This document shows, piece after piece, positions 29,694 through 38,949 of a stretch of DNA of 64,000 nucleotides. The stretch is taken from contig NZ_CP082787.1 of the NCBI RefSeq assembly GCF_021462285.1, positions 3,596,001-3,660,000 of the forward strand, in the 5' to 3' direction. Under the pieces are notes generated by a model. The model was not told the origin of the DNA. It ran no database searches and saw nothing but the letters and a program-made list of their open reading frames with translations. The position numbers were made by a program, and so were the translations under genes. Source of the stretch: Serratia entomophila (GTDB lineage: Bacteria; Pseudomonadota; Gammaproteobacteria; Enterobacterales; Enterobacteriaceae). How positions within the stretch are numbered: position 1 is the first letter of the stretch; each line of letters starts with the position of its first letter.

Positions 29694-29987
29694 TTAGCCG
29701 CGGCCCCATTCAGAGGTCACATGGTAAGGCTGGCTCAGTTCATAAGTCGCCCCCAGCGCCTGGCCGATGCCGGCGCTGATTTTCAGACCTGCGCCAATCA
29801 GCGTATCGCCCAGCTCATGCACTGGCGCAACAAAAGGAATCGCATTCAGCGCCTGGCCGATCGGCGCCACGGCATTAAAGAAGGCGTTAGTGAGATCCAC
29901 CGCCTGTAAAATATTATTGCCCGCAATGCTGCTCAGCAAACCGGCACCCGTTACCTGCTCAATTTCCTTCTGAGAAAGTTCGATCAT
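29694..29987 (-). CDS. Microcin/bacteriocin-like precursor peptide with Gly-Ala leader (97 residues)
   Basis: The first 15 residues, MIELSQKEIEQVTGA, form a double-glycine-type leader: Leu4 (-12), Ile9 (-7), Val12 (-4), Gly14 (-2) and Ala15 (-1). Cleavage by the C39 exporter would leave an 82-residue, cysteine-free peptide rich in Gly/Ala and hydrophobic residues (LIGAGLKISAGIGQALGA) with a polar C-terminal tail ending SEWGRG. A GGAG element lies about ten bases before the ATG. A terminator separates it from the downstream RTX gene. I know no close homologue; antibacterial function is inferred from leader and context. Confidence 0.78.
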   Translation of the reverse strand: MIELSQKEIEQVTGAGLLSSIAGNNILQAVDLTNAFFNAVAPIGQALNAIPFVAPVHELGDTLIGAGLKISAGIGQALGATYELSQPYHVTSEWGRG

Positions 29988-30723
29988 GTTAATTACTCCA
30001 ATAAAACATCGGTAACAAAGGGTATTTAACAGGAAAAATCAGACGTAAAAAATGTTAGCCATACTGAAGACATATGAATTTCACATTCCTTATGCAATGC
30101 GCGCTAATCTTTCCTGATTAAAATCATACCCTGCTCTTCTTAATCACGCCCAGCCAAAGAAAACTCCATTCCCGGCGATGGACAGACTGATTGTAGAGCA
30201 TTCTAAATTCGACAACCAGTTTCTGAACAGACGCTAAAAAGGCCCCACAGGCATTTCCAAATAAATAGGATTATTGCTAGCCGCCTGCCAGGAGGCAGGA
30301 TAAAAAAACCTAAGAATCAATCAAGAAATTAACGAAAAACGGGAATGAGAAACAAAAAAACCTGATAAGTGCGTATCTTACTCAGCAATGAAAATTAAGA
30401 CAAAACGTTGACTGCAGATTTTTTAATATTTAGAAACATCAGAAAACATAGGATTTTTTTTATATTTCTGCGGCAAAAAAACTCTTTTTATTTACATTAA
30501 TTTACAATTAAAAATAAATTTAACGGCAAGAAATAATTAAATAGTCATTTAAAAACATAATCATAACCGGAAATAGCCCTAAATTAAGACTTATCCTAAT
30601 CATATTTTCTTGGCAATATCTTTACAAAAGACTTATACCTTAATGGCGAACGCGTTCGCAGAAAGGGAATAAGGCGTATCTCAGATACGTATTTCAAGTT
30701 TCATCATGGAAATGGAGATTAAG
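29988..30723. promoter_or_regulatory. AT-rich control region between the two precursor genes
   Basis: These 736 bases contain no reading frame of 60 codons or more and are much more AT-rich than the flanking genes. A promoter candidate for the rightward gene is TTGGCA (30610-30615), an 18-base spacer, then TATACC (30634-30639). Downstream are two palindromes, GCGAACGCGTTCGC (30646-30659) and CGTATCT-C-AGATACG (30675-30689). The octamer GCGTATCT also occurs at 30371-30378. I found no immunity-like gene here. Confidence 0.5.
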
Positions 30724-30933
30724 ATGAAAGAACTTAATGTTAATCAAATTGAAGAAGTCAATGGCGCAACTTTCGGCCTGGGATTGGCCATTATCGGCGC
30801 AGGCGTTGGCTTCATCGGTGACACCCTTGGCCACCTGGCCGGCCTGTGGGGCAACGGCTGCAAGCCGCAACCACCGGTTTGCCCGCCGCCAAAACCGCCT
30901 GTTTGCCCGCCGGAGCCGCCAGTCTGCGAATAA
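30724..30933 (+). CDS. Microcin-like precursor with Gly-Ala leader and Cys/Pro repeat tail (69 residues)
   Basis: The leader MKELNVNQIEEVNGA has the same spacing as the 97-residue peptide (Leu4, Ile9, Val12, Gly14, Ala15). The predicted 54-residue product has a glycine-rich hydrophobic segment (TFGLGLAIIGAGVGFIGDTL) and then a tail with cysteines at 46, 53, 61 and 68, built on PPVC repeats separated by proline-rich linkers. ATG 30724 has GGAG at the right distance; an extension to 30706 does not. A terminator follows. Such a tail could form disulfides or bind metal; function is unknown. Confidence 0.78.
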   Translation: MKELNVNQIEEVNGATFGLGLAIIGAGVGFIGDTLGHLAGLWGNGCKPQPPVCPPPKPPVCPPEPPVCE

Positions 30934-30949
30934 CGGGTAGTTAAATTAA

Positions 30950-30981
30950 CTTCGCCGGTGCGCGCGCCCGGCGGAGTTTTT
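30950..30981 (+). terminator. Terminator of the 69-residue precursor gene
   Basis: CTTCGCCGG pairs with CCGGCGGAG (one G-U pair) over a nine-base loop and is followed by five T residues. Confidence 0.85.
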
Positions 30982-30990
30982 AGCGCTGTT

Positions 30991-31569
30991 CTAGTCGCCC
31001 ATAATCCGATGAATTTGCAGATACTGCACCAGCATGATGGTTTTGCCATCTTTGATTCGGCCGTCGGCAATCATCGCCACCGCCTCGCTGAACGGCAGTT
31101 CGATCACCTCGATGTCTTCATCTTCTATACCGCCGCCGGCCGCTCGCCGCTCATTATCATGATATTCGGCAATAAAGAAATGCACGATCTCGGTGACGCC
31201 GCCGGGGGACATGTAGGCTTCAAAAATCTTTTTCACCTCACCAACCTGAAAGCCGGTCTCCTCCACCGCTTCGCGACGCGCGCATTGTTCGGGCGAATCG
31301 GCATCCAGCAGGCCGGCGCAGGCCTCCAGCAGCATGCCGCTTTCATTGCCGTTCACGTAAGTCGGCATGCGGAACTGATTGGTCAGCACCAGAGTGCCCT
31401 TGGCGCGGTTGTACAACAAAATGGTGGCGCCGTTGCCCCGATCGTAGACTTCGCGCATCTGCTGAACGGAACGGCCATCCTTGCGTATCAAATCGAACGT
31501 GTATTTATGCAGCACGTACCAGTTATCCGACAGCAGCTCTTTCTTAACATTCTCAATCTTCGATGACAT
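30991..31569 (-). CDS. nudK: GDP-mannose pyrophosphatase NudK
   Basis: This 192-residue Nudix hydrolase hydrolyses GDP-mannose to GMP and mannose 1-phosphate. The Nudix box reads [20 protein letters not shown], with GDP-mannose-family context ([13 protein letters not shown] before it and [10 protein letters not shown] after it). The start at 31569 gives the family length and has an AAGAAGAG element upstream; a 44-residue in-frame extension has no support. It follows tktB in E. coli with only ypfG between, so the exporter island sits in this junction. Confidence 0.93.
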   Translation of the reverse strand: MSSKIENVKKELLSDNWYVLHKYTFDLIRKDGRSVQQMREVYDRGNGATILLYNRAKGTLVLTNQFRMPTYVNGNESGMLLEACAGLLDADSPEQCARREAVEETGFQVGEVKKIFEAYMSPGGVTEIVHFFIAEYHDNERRAAGGGIEDEDIEVIELPFSEAVAMIADGRIKDGKTIMLVQYLQIHRIMGD

Positions 31570-31846
31570 GAACTCTTCTTCCATTGGCTGAAACGTGAAA
31601 ATCATACCGCGATCGGGCGCCCCTGCGGCAAGCGATTTGCAACAAAATTCGCGCGGCGGCCCGGGCCTGGTCGCAGTTTGCCTCCCTTCCGGGCAGCGCA
31701 CGCTATTTAATTGATTATACAGCGACTATTTTTTCATTTTGTTGACAACTTGATACAAATCGCGGCGCATTTTAGTTGCAAAAGTTATAGTTTTGCTTTC
31801 GAATGAAATCGACGACGCCTGCCGTCGGAAAGAAAAGGACTCGTGA

Positions 31847-33529
31847 TTGCTTGTTAAACGCTCTGTGACCGGCAGCCTGGCCAAGGCTCTGTTTTGTATT
31901 GTTATTCTGTCGGTAATTTCAACCGGGCTGGCGTTAACCACCGTCGCCGGCAGCCAGAGCGATGCTGAAGCGATCAACATTGCCGGCTCGCTGCGCATGC
32001 AAAGCTACCGGCTGGCGTACGATCTCGATAACGGGGCCGCCGAGCTGGAACCGCATCTGCAGCAGTATCAACAATCGCTGCAGGCGCCGGCGCTGCTGAA
32101 GCTGGATCGCTTTTACGTGCCGGCCGAAGTGCGGGGAAAATACCTGGCGCTGCGCCAAACCTGGCACGGGCTGGCGCAACAGATCCGCGCCGGCCAAAGC
32201 GCCGCCTATCAGGCCCAGGTCGCCGGCTACGTCGCCCAGATAGACCATTTTGTCCTTGCGCTGCAGCGTTATTCCGAGCTGAAGCTGACCCTGGTGGCGA
32301 CTGTCGGCGCGCTGGGGTATATCGCCATCATCGGCCTGGTGCTGTTTTGCATTCGCTTTATACGCCGCCAGGTGGTCGCGCCGCTGAAACAGCTGGTCGA
32401 CGCCAGCCAGCGCGTGCAACAGCGGGATTTCAGGCATCCGCCGCTGGATGTCAGCCTGCCGAACGAGCTGGGCGTACTGTCGCAGGCCTTCACCGCCATG
32501 TCCGACGATCTGGCCGCCTTTTATCAGTCGCTGGAACGGCAGGTGCACGAAAAAACCCAACGCCTGCGGCAGGCCAACAAAACGCTGGCGGTGTTGTACA
32601 GCTGCTCGCAGGCGCTGAGCGAGCGCCAGATAGACCAGCGGGCATTTGAAAAAATCCTGCGTATCGTCCGCCAAAGCGAGCGACTGCACTGCATCAGCCT
32701 GAGCGTCACGGACAGCCTCAGCCAGTGGCGGCTCAGCAGCGGCGAACCGGAACAGGCCCCGGCATGGCATGCGCTGCCGATAGTGCAGGACGGTAAACCG
32801 CTGGGGGAACTGCGCTGGCAGCCGCAGGCGCAACCGCCTCATCCGTACCTGATGCAGAGCCTGGCCAACATGCTGAGCCGCGCCGTTTATTTCAACCGGG
32901 CGCAAAAACAGCACCAACAGCTGCTGCTGATGGAAGAACGCGCCACCATCGCCCGCGAGCTGCACGATTCGCTGGCGCAGGCGCTGTCTTTTCTGCGCAT
33001 TCAGCTGGCGCTGCTGAAACGCAGCGTTAACGATAACCCCGCGCAAGCGCGGGAAATTATCGATGATTTTGAACGCACGCTGGCCGATGCTTACCGCCAA
33101 CTGCGCGAACTGTTGGCGACTTTCCGCCTGAATATTCAGGAGGCGGATCTGAACGAGGCGCTGCAGCGGCTGCTGCAGCCATTAAAGGCTCTGAGCGCCG
33201 CGCGGATTCAGTTACACTGTCGGCTTTCCTCGCAGGCGCTCAACGCCCAGCAGCAGGTGCATGCGCTGCAGATTGTGCGCGAAGCGGTGCTCAACGCCGT
33301 CAAGCACGCCGGGGCCAATGAAATCGAGGTTCGCTGTGAAGTGAACGCCGCCGGCGATAACCTCTTCGTCATCGCTGACGACGGCTGCGGCATCGCCAGC
33401 CTGGAAGAGCCGGAAGGCCATTATGGTTTAACCATCATGACCGAACGCGCCGCCCGGCTGGGAGGTACGTTGCACATCCGGCGGAGAGCCGCAGGCGGCA
33501 CGGAGGTTTGCCTGACGTTTCCGTCATAG
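31847..33529 (+). CDS. narQ: Nitrate/nitrite sensor histidine kinase NarQ
   Basis: This 560-residue membrane sensor kinase has two membrane helices flanking a periplasmic domain with the P-box SDAEAINIAGSLRMQSYRL, then HAMP (about residues 170-220) and a HisKA_3-type core with the phosphorylated His near 373 in IARELHDSLAQ, and a C-terminal ATPase (DDGCGIA). The only sensible start is TTG at 31847, with AGGA seven bases upstream; the product then begins MLVKRSVTG like E. coli NarQ. It phosphorylates the adjacent NarP. Confidence 0.95.
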   Translation: MLVKRSVTGSLAKALFCIVILSVISTGLALTTVAGSQSDAEAINIAGSLRMQSYRLAYDLDNGAAELEPHLQQYQQSLQAPALLKLDRFYVPAEVRGKYLALRQTWHGLAQQIRAGQSAAYQAQVAGYVAQIDHFVLALQRYSELKLTLVATVGALGYIAIIGLVLFCIRFIRRQVVAPLKQLVDASQRVQQRDFRHPPLDVSLPNELGVLSQAFTAMSDDLAAFYQSLERQVHEKTQRLRQANKTLAVLYSCSQALSERQIDQRAFEKILRIVRQSERLHCISLSVTDSLSQWRLSSGEPEQAPAWHALPIVQDGKPLGELRWQPQAQPPHPYLMQSLANMLSRAVYFNRAQKQHQQLLLMEERATIARELHDSLAQALSFLRIQLALLKRSVNDNPAQAREIIDDFERTLADAYRQLRELLATFRLNIQEADLNEALQRLLQPLKALSAARIQLHCRLSSQALNAQQQVHALQIVREAVLNAVKHAGANEIEVRCEVNAAGDNLFVIADDGCGIASLEEPEGHYGLTIMTERAARLGGTLHIRRRAAGGTEVCLTFPS

Positions 33530-33691
33530 CCCGCACGGCTGCCCCACCCTGCGTTACGTTTGCGCGCAGGCCGGCGGCCGCCTCGAGCTGTTGGTGGCGC
33601 CAATCGCCACTATGTTAAAAGAGTCCATCCACTGTGGAGCACGCCCCCGGGCGCGTTTGAGTGGCTTTACTTGCTACAGGGAGCATATTTC

Positions 33692-34324
33692 ATGGTGATG
33701 AAGCACTACCGAGTAATGATCGTCGACGATCACCCGCTGATGCGGCGCGGCATCAAACAGCTGCTGGCGTTGGATCCGCTGTTTAACGTGGTGGCGGAGG
33801 CCGGCAACGGCAGCGAGGCTATCGCCCTGGCGCAGCAGCATGCCCCGGACGTGATCTTGCTGGATCTGAATATGAAGGGCATGTCCGGGTTGGATACCTT
33901 AAAGGCGTTGCGCGATGAGGGCGTGGATGCCCGCATCATCGTCCTGACGGTCTCCGATGCGCGCAGCGATCTGTATGCATTGATCGACGCCGGCGCCGAC
34001 GGCTACCTGTTGAAAGACAGCGAACCGGAGCTGTTGCTGGATCATATCCGCGCCGCCGCCGAGGGGCAAAACGTGATCAGTGAAGCGGTGGCGGACTACC
34101 TGCTGTCGCGTAGCGAGCAGCACGATCCCTTCTCGGAGCTGACAGAGCGGGAGCTGGACGTGTTGCAAGAGGTGGCGCGCGGCATGTCCAACAAGCAGGT
34201 GGCGGCGCAGCTGCATATTTCTGAAGAAACGGTGAAGGTGCATATCCGCAACATGCTGCGCAAGCTGGACGTTCGCTCCCGCGTGGCGGCGACGGTGATG
34301 TATCTGGAGCATAAAAGCCAGTAA
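33692..34324 (+). CDS. narP: Nitrate/nitrite response regulator NarP
   Basis: This 210-residue response regulator has a receiver domain (acidic pocket VDDHP, phospho-Asp58 in ILLDLNM, Lys in LLKDSEP) and a LuxR-type HTH (about residues 145-205, LTERELDVLQEVARG and VKVHIRNMLRKL). The start at 33692 has GGGAG upstream. The direct narQ-narP pairing differs from E. coli, where the two are unlinked. A GC hairpin (34336-34355) follows the stop without a clear U-tract. It controls anaerobic respiration genes. Confidence 0.94.
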   Translation: MVMKHYRVMIVDDHPLMRRGIKQLLALDPLFNVVAEAGNGSEAIALAQQHAPDVILLDLNMKGMSGLDTLKALRDEGVDARIIVLTVSDARSDLYALIDAGADGYLLKDSEPELLLDHIRAAAEGQNVISEAVADYLLSRSEQHDPFSELTERELDVLQEVARGMSNKQVAAQLHISEETVKVHIRNMLRKLDVRSRVAATVMYLEHKSQ

Positions 34325-34359
34325 CCGCACGCGTCCCCGGCCTGCAAGCCGGGGATCCC

Positions 34360-34638
34360 CTAGTCGATCGCGGCGAGCAGCGCCTGATGATGCTGGTGAA
34401 CCCAGTGTTTATTGAGCGGCCCCCAGCTTTCAAGCTGATAGAAACCGTCGTTATTGCGCACTCCCTGTTGTACAAACTGCAGCGCCACGCCCAGGCCGGG
34501 CAAGGCTTTCAGCACGTCTTGCAAGGTGCGGCGCGGCCAGCCGGTCAATTCCATCAGCCGCGGTACGTTGGGCCTTTCGCTATGGCTTATCAGCCAGCAC
34601 AGATAAAGTCGACGCGCGAATACCGGATTAATTTCCAT
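34360..34638 (-). CDS. Small winged-helix protein, unrecognised
   Basis: This 92-residue protein looks like a winged helix-turn-helix: SERPNVPRLMELTGWPRRTLQDVLKAL fits HTH plus recognition helix, followed by a short wing with GFYQLESWGP. The ATG at 34638 has AGGAG six bases upstream; an extension to 34701 does not. It is convergent with narP and divergent from acrD, so it might regulate either, but nothing in the sequence proves that. I cannot name the family with confidence. Confidence 0.65.
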   Translation of the reverse strand: MEINPVFARRLYLCWLISHSERPNVPRLMELTGWPRRTLQDVLKALPGLGVALQFVQQGVRNNDGFYQLESWGPLNKHWVHQHHQALLAAID

Positions 34639-34926
34639 ACCGAGCTCCTGCCATGAGGTGATTCCTGTTATTTTCGGTTCCCTGCCCCAAAGGGTGCGCA
34701 AGGTCGTTGATAGTCATAAAAATGTCGTAATGACCTTTTTTAACCGCAATGGGTACGGCATCGCAGGTTTCTACTACCGTTATTTACATTATCTCCTTTT
34801 TTTCTCCACGCTTTACCCGGCCATCGCGAGTAAAGTGCAATAGCGCCGGGATCCTTCCCAGCCGCTGATATGCATAATCCAGATGCGTCTTAAAGATAGA
34901 ACAAGTCATAACGAGGTTCGCGCTGT

Positions 34927-37900
34927 ATGGCCAATTTTTTTATTGATCGCCCGATTTTCGCCTGGGTTTTGGCAATCATTCTTTGCCTGACCGGCGCTTT
35001 GGCGATCTTTTCATTACCCGTTGAGCAATACCCGAACCTGGCGCCGCCGAACGTGCGCATCTCTGCCACCTACCCCGGCGCCTCTGCAAAAACGCTGGAA
35101 AATACCGTTACGCAGATTATCGAACAGAACATGACCGGTCTGGACAACATGATGTACATGTCGTCCCAGAGCACCAACACCGGCCAGGCGACGGTGACGC
35201 TGACCTTTGAAGCCGGCACCGATCCCAATGAAGCGATGCAGCAGGTGCAGAACCAGCTGCAAGCGGCGATCAAGCGTCTGCCGCAGGCGGTGCAAAATCA
35301 GGGGGTGACGGTATCGAAATCCGGCGACACCACCCTGATGATGGTCGCCTTCGTCTCCACCGACGGCAGCATGGACAAGCAGGACATCGCCGACTACATC
35401 GTTTCCAACCTGCAGGATCCGCTCAGCCGCATCAACGGCGTGGGCAGCATGGACGTTTACGGCTCGCAGTACGCCATGCGCATCTGGCTCGATCCCAACA
35501 AGCTGAACAGCTATCAGCTGACCACCCAGGACGTGGTCAGCGCCATTCAATCGCAGAACGCCCAGGTGGCGGTCGGCCAGCTCGGCGGCACGCCGTCGGT
35601 CGACAAGCAGGCGCTGAACGCCACCATCAACGCGCAGTCGCAGCTGCAAACGCCGGAACAGTTCCGCCAAATCACCCTGCGGGTCAATAAAGACGGTTCG
35701 CTGGTGACGCTGGGCGACGTTTCCACCATCGAGCTGGGCGGCGAGAACTACAACTACCTCAGCCGCTATAACGGCATGCAGGCCGCCGGCATGAACATCA
35801 AGCTGGCCTCGGGCGCCAACGAGCTGCAAACCGACCAGTTGGTGAAAGACAAAATCGCCGAGCTGTCGCAGTACTTCCCGCACGGGCTGGAGGCCAAGGT
35901 AGCCTATGAAACCACGCCATTCGTCAAAGCCTCAATCCATGACGTGGTAAAAACCCTGCTGGAAGCCATCTTGCTGGTGTTCCTGGTGATGTACCTGTTC
36001 CTGCAGAACTTCCGCGCGACCCTGATCCCCACCATCGCCGTGCCGGTGGTGTTGATGGGCACCTTCGCCATCCTTTCCGCCTGCGGATTCAGCATCAATA
36101 CCCTGACCATGTTCGCCATGGTGCTGGCGATCGGCCTGCTGGTGGACGATGCCATCGTGGTGGTGGAAAACGTCGAACGCGTGATGAGCGAAGAAGGCCT
36201 GCCGCCACGCGAAGCCACGCGAAAATCCATGGGGCAAATTCAGAGTGCGCTGGTCGGCATCGCCATGGTGCTGTCGGCGGTGTTCGTCCCCATGGCGTTC
36301 TTCGGCGGCACCACCGGCGCCATCTACCGCCAGTTCTCCATCACCATCGTTTCCGCCATGGTGCTGTCGGTGCTGGTGGCGATGATCCTGACCCCTGCCC
36401 TGTGCGCCACGCTGCTCAAGCCGATCGCCAAGGACCATCACCACGGCAAGCGCGGTTTCTTCGGCTGGTTCAACCGCATGTTTAACCGCAATACCGACCG
36501 CTATGAGCGCGGCGTTGCGCGAGTATTGCACGCCAGCACCCGCTATATGGTGATTTACCTGCTGCTGCTCGGCGGCATGGCGCTGCTGTTCATCAAACTG
36601 CCGACCTCGTTCCTGCCGCAGGAGGATCGCGGCATCTTTACCGTACAGGTGCAGTTGCCGGCCGGCTCAACCCTGCAGCAAACCTCCAAAGTGGTGGAGA
36701 AAGTGGAGCATTACTTCCTGACCAAGGAAAAAGAGGACGTACTCTCGGCCTTCGCCATCATCGGCTCCGGCCCGGGCGGCAACGGCCAGAACGTGGCGCG
36801 CCTGTTTATCCGCCTGAAAGATTGGGACCTGCGCACCTCGGGCGCCAACACCTCGTTCGACATTATCGATCGCGCTACCAAGGCATTCGAAAACATTAAC
36901 GAAGCGCGCGTGATCGCCAGCAGCCCGCCGGCGATCACCGGGCTGGGCAACTCCGCCGGCTTCGATATGGAGCTGGAGGATCACGCCGGCCTCGGCCACG
37001 ATAAGCTGATGGCGGCCCGTGACCAGCTGCTGAAGCTGGCCGGAGAAAACCCGCTGCTGGCGCGGGTGCGTCATAACGGGCTGGACGACAGCCCGCAGCT
37101 GCAGATCGACGTCGACCAACGCAAGGCGCAGACCCTGGGCGTCTCGATCGACGACATCAACAACACGCTGTCGACCGCCTGGGGATCGACCTACGTTAAC
37201 GACTTCGTGGATCGCGGCCGGGTGAAAAAGGTCTACGTGCAGGCGGCCGCGCCGTACCGCATGCTGCCAGGCGACATCGACAAATGGTATGTCCGCAACA
37301 GCGCCGGCGGCATGGTGCCGTTCTCGGCCTTCGCCACCTCGCACTGGGAATACGGTTCGCCGCGGCTGGAGCGCTATAACGGCAGCTCGGCGCTGGAGAT
37401 CGTCGGCGAAGCGGCCGAAGGCGTCAGCACCGGCACCGCGATGACCGAGATGGAGAAAATCGTCAGCCAACTGCCGACCGGCTTCGGCCTGGAATGGACC
37501 GCGATGTCCTACCAGGAACGCCTGTCCGGTTCGCAGGCGCCGGCGCTGTACGCCATTTCGCTGCTGGTGGTGTTCCTGTGCCTGGCGGCGCTGTATGAGA
37601 GCTGGTCGATCCCGTTCTCGGTCATGCTGGTGGTGCCGCTGGGGGTCATTGGCGCCGTGGCGGCCACCTGGATGCGCGGCCTGGAGAATGACGTCTATTT
37701 CCAGGTGGGTCTGTTGACCATCATCGGGCTGTCGGCGAAAAACGCCATCCTGATCGTCGAGTTCGCCAACGAGCTGAACAGCAAAGGGCAGGAGCTGATG
37801 TCGGCGACGCTCGAAGCCTCGCGTATGCGCCTGCGGCCGATTTTGATGACCTCGCTGGCGTTTATCTTCGGCGTGCTGCCGATGGCCATCAGCAGCGGCG

Positions 37901-38064
37901 CCGGCTCCGGCAGCCAACACGCAGTCGGCACCGGCGTGATGGGCGGCATGATCTCCGCCACTCTGTTGGCTATCTTCTTCGTGCCGCTGTTCTTTGTGCT
38001 GGTGCGCCGCCGCTTCCCGGGCAAAACGGCGCCGGCGGCAAAAGCGGAAAGCGCCGCGGAATAA
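34927..38064 (+). CDS. acrD: RND multidrug efflux permease AcrD
   Basis: This 1045-residue inner-membrane proton-driven pump has twelve membrane helices and two large periplasmic loops. Signatures include [12 protein letters not shown] at the start, the proton-relay aspartates in [14 protein letters not shown] and [14 protein letters not shown] after the second repeat. AcrD exports aminoglycosides and other polar compounds with AcrA and TolC. No membrane fusion gene is next to it, as in E. coli acrD. The position after narQP and before ypfM supports AcrD rather than AcrB. Confidence 0.94.
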   Translation: MANFFIDRPIFAWVLAIILCLTGALAIFSLPVEQYPNLAPPNVRISATYPGASAKTLENTVTQIIEQNMTGLDNMMYMSSQSTNTGQATVTLTFEAGTDPNEAMQQVQNQLQAAIKRLPQAVQNQGVTVSKSGDTTLMMVAFVSTDGSMDKQDIADYIVSNLQDPLSRINGVGSMDVYGSQYAMRIWLDPNKLNSYQLTTQDVVSAIQSQNAQVAVGQLGGTPSVDKQALNATINAQSQLQTPEQFRQITLRVNKDGSLVTLGDVSTIELGGENYNYLSRYNGMQAAGMNIKLASGANELQTDQLVKDKIAELSQYFPHGLEAKVAYETTPFVKASIHDVVKTLLEAILLVFLVMYLFLQNFRATLIPTIAVPVVLMGTFAILSACGFSINTLTMFAMVLAIGLLVDDAIVVVENVERVMSEEGLPPREATRKSMGQIQSALVGIAMVLSAVFVPMAFFGGTTGAIYRQFSITIVSAMVLSVLVAMILTPALCATLLKPIAKDHHHGKRGFFGWFNRMFNRNTDRYERGVARVLHASTRYMVIYLLLLGGMALLFIKLPTSFLPQEDRGIFTVQVQLPAGSTLQQTSKVVEKVEHYFLTKEKEDVLSAFAIIGSGPGGNGQNVARLFIRLKDWDLRTSGANTSFDIIDRATKAFENINEARVIASSPPAITGLGNSAGFDMELEDHAGLGHDKLMAARDQLLKLAGENPLLARVRHNGLDDSPQLQIDVDQRKAQTLGVSIDDINNTLSTAWGSTYVNDFVDRGRVKKVYVQAAAPYRMLPGDIDKWYVRNSAGGMVPFSAFATSHWEYGSPRLERYNGSSALEIVGEAAEGVSTGTAMTEMEKIVSQLPTGFGLEWTAMSYQERLSGSQAPALYAISLLVVFLCLAALYESWSIPFSVMLVVPLGVIGAVAATWMRGLENDVYFQVGLLTIIGLSAKNAILIVEFANELNSKGQELMSATLEASRMRLRPILMTSLAFIFGVLPMAISSGAGSGSQHAVGTGVMGGMISATLLAIFFVPLFFVLVRRRFPGKTAPAAKAESAAE

Positions 38065-38075
38065 CGGCCAATAAA

Positions 38076-38105
38076 AAAGCAGCGTCGGGCAACCGATGCT
38101 GCTTT
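38076..38105 (+). terminator. Terminator of acrD
   Basis: AAAGCAGC and TCGG pair with CCGA and GCTGCTTT (one internal mismatch, loop GCAA), 12 bases after the stop codon, followed by ATTTC. Confidence 0.75.
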
Positions 38106-38185
38106 ATTTCGAACGAAAGTCCCGTTCCCAAGGTGCTTCAAATGATAACCAATAAGCCCACCTTGCCTCGCGCTTCAACGCAGTG

Positions 38186-38245
38186 TCAGTTACCCAACAT
38201 CTCATCAATGAAGTCTTTCCAGTTCCCTAGTTCACGATCAACCAT
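38186..38245 (-). CDS. ypfM: YpfM microprotein (19 residues)
   Basis: The tiny reading frame encodes MVDRELGNWKDFIDEMLGN, nearly the E. coli YpfM sequence I remember (MIERELGNWKDFIEVMLRK), at the same place downstream of acrD and in the same orientation. Conservation across genera and substitution pattern support a real gene. GAGG lies about 13 bases upstream. Function is unknown. The remainder of 38106-38461 has no other gene that I can see. Confidence 0.85.
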   Translation of the reverse strand: MVDRELGNWKDFIDEMLGN

Positions 38246-38461
38246 AATGCTTTACAACCTCAATTATTAGACGAAGCGGATTCTACGCCTGTTTTTTGAG
38301 CAAGTGAAGCGGTTCGGGAACGATGCCGCCCGCGGAAACCGGGGTTGGCGCACATTTTCGTATTTATCTTATCAATGGCTGGCTCTTCTATACCCTTGTA
38401 CTCTCAATTCTTCCGTAGTAGCGTGCCAAAGGTATAAAAATTCCCCACCTGAGGCTATGCC

Positions 38462-38941
38462 ATGTCCGCTACGCTGACCATCGAACAACTGAAAAGGCTG
38501 GGCCGTTATCCTGAAGCGACCGAACTGGCGCGGCAGCAGCTGTTGTTGCAGCCGGAAGACGCCGGGCTGCACTACCAACTGGCCTGCCTGTACGACGTAC
38601 AGGGGCTGGAACAGCAGGCCATCCCCTGTTATCTCGCCGCGCTGGCGCGCGACCTGCCGGCCGCCCAGCGCCAAGAGGCCTGGCTGGGCCTCGGCAGCAC
38701 CTACCGGGCGCTCGGGCAATATCAGCAATCGCTGAGCGCCTTCGATAGCGGGTTGACGGAGTTTCCGCAGGCCAAAGAGCTGACGTTGTTTCGCGCCATG
38801 ACGCTGTACAACCTGGGCGAAACCAAACAGGCGGTGGCCGACTTGCTGTTATTGCTGGCGGAAACCTCGTCGCATGGCGACATCAGCAGTTACCAACGCG
38901 CCATCCGCGAATACGCCGCCGATCTCGACCGCATTGGCTAG
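38462..38941 (+). CDS. Tetratricopeptide-repeat protein
   Basis: This 159-residue soluble protein contains about three TPR-like helical pairs (residues 8-40, 36-70 and 73-105, for example AWLGLGSTYRALGQYQQSLSAF). There is no signal peptide, so it is probably cytoplasmic. The stop is eight bases from the next ATG, suggesting an operon with the acetyltransferase gene. Function unknown; the fold suggests a protein-interaction role. Confidence 0.78.
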   Translation: MSATLTIEQLKRLGRYPEATELARQQLLLQPEDAGLHYQLACLYDVQGLEQQAIPCYLAALARDLPAAQRQEAWLGLGSTYRALGQYQQSLSAFDSGLTEFPQAKELTLFRAMTLYNLGETKQAVADLLLLLAETSSHGDISSYQRAIREYAADLDRIG

Positions 38942-38949
38942 GGGGAAAC

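Noticed and set aside
30052..30234. Very short frames (19-21 codons) in the peptide-gene intergenic region as immunity genes
   Set aside because: They lack ribosome sites and membrane-helix character; nothing supports translation.
30290..30310. Hairpin CCTGCC-AGGA-GGCAGG as a terminator
   Set aside because: The stem is only six pairs and no T-run follows on either strand; the A-run lies on the wrong side.
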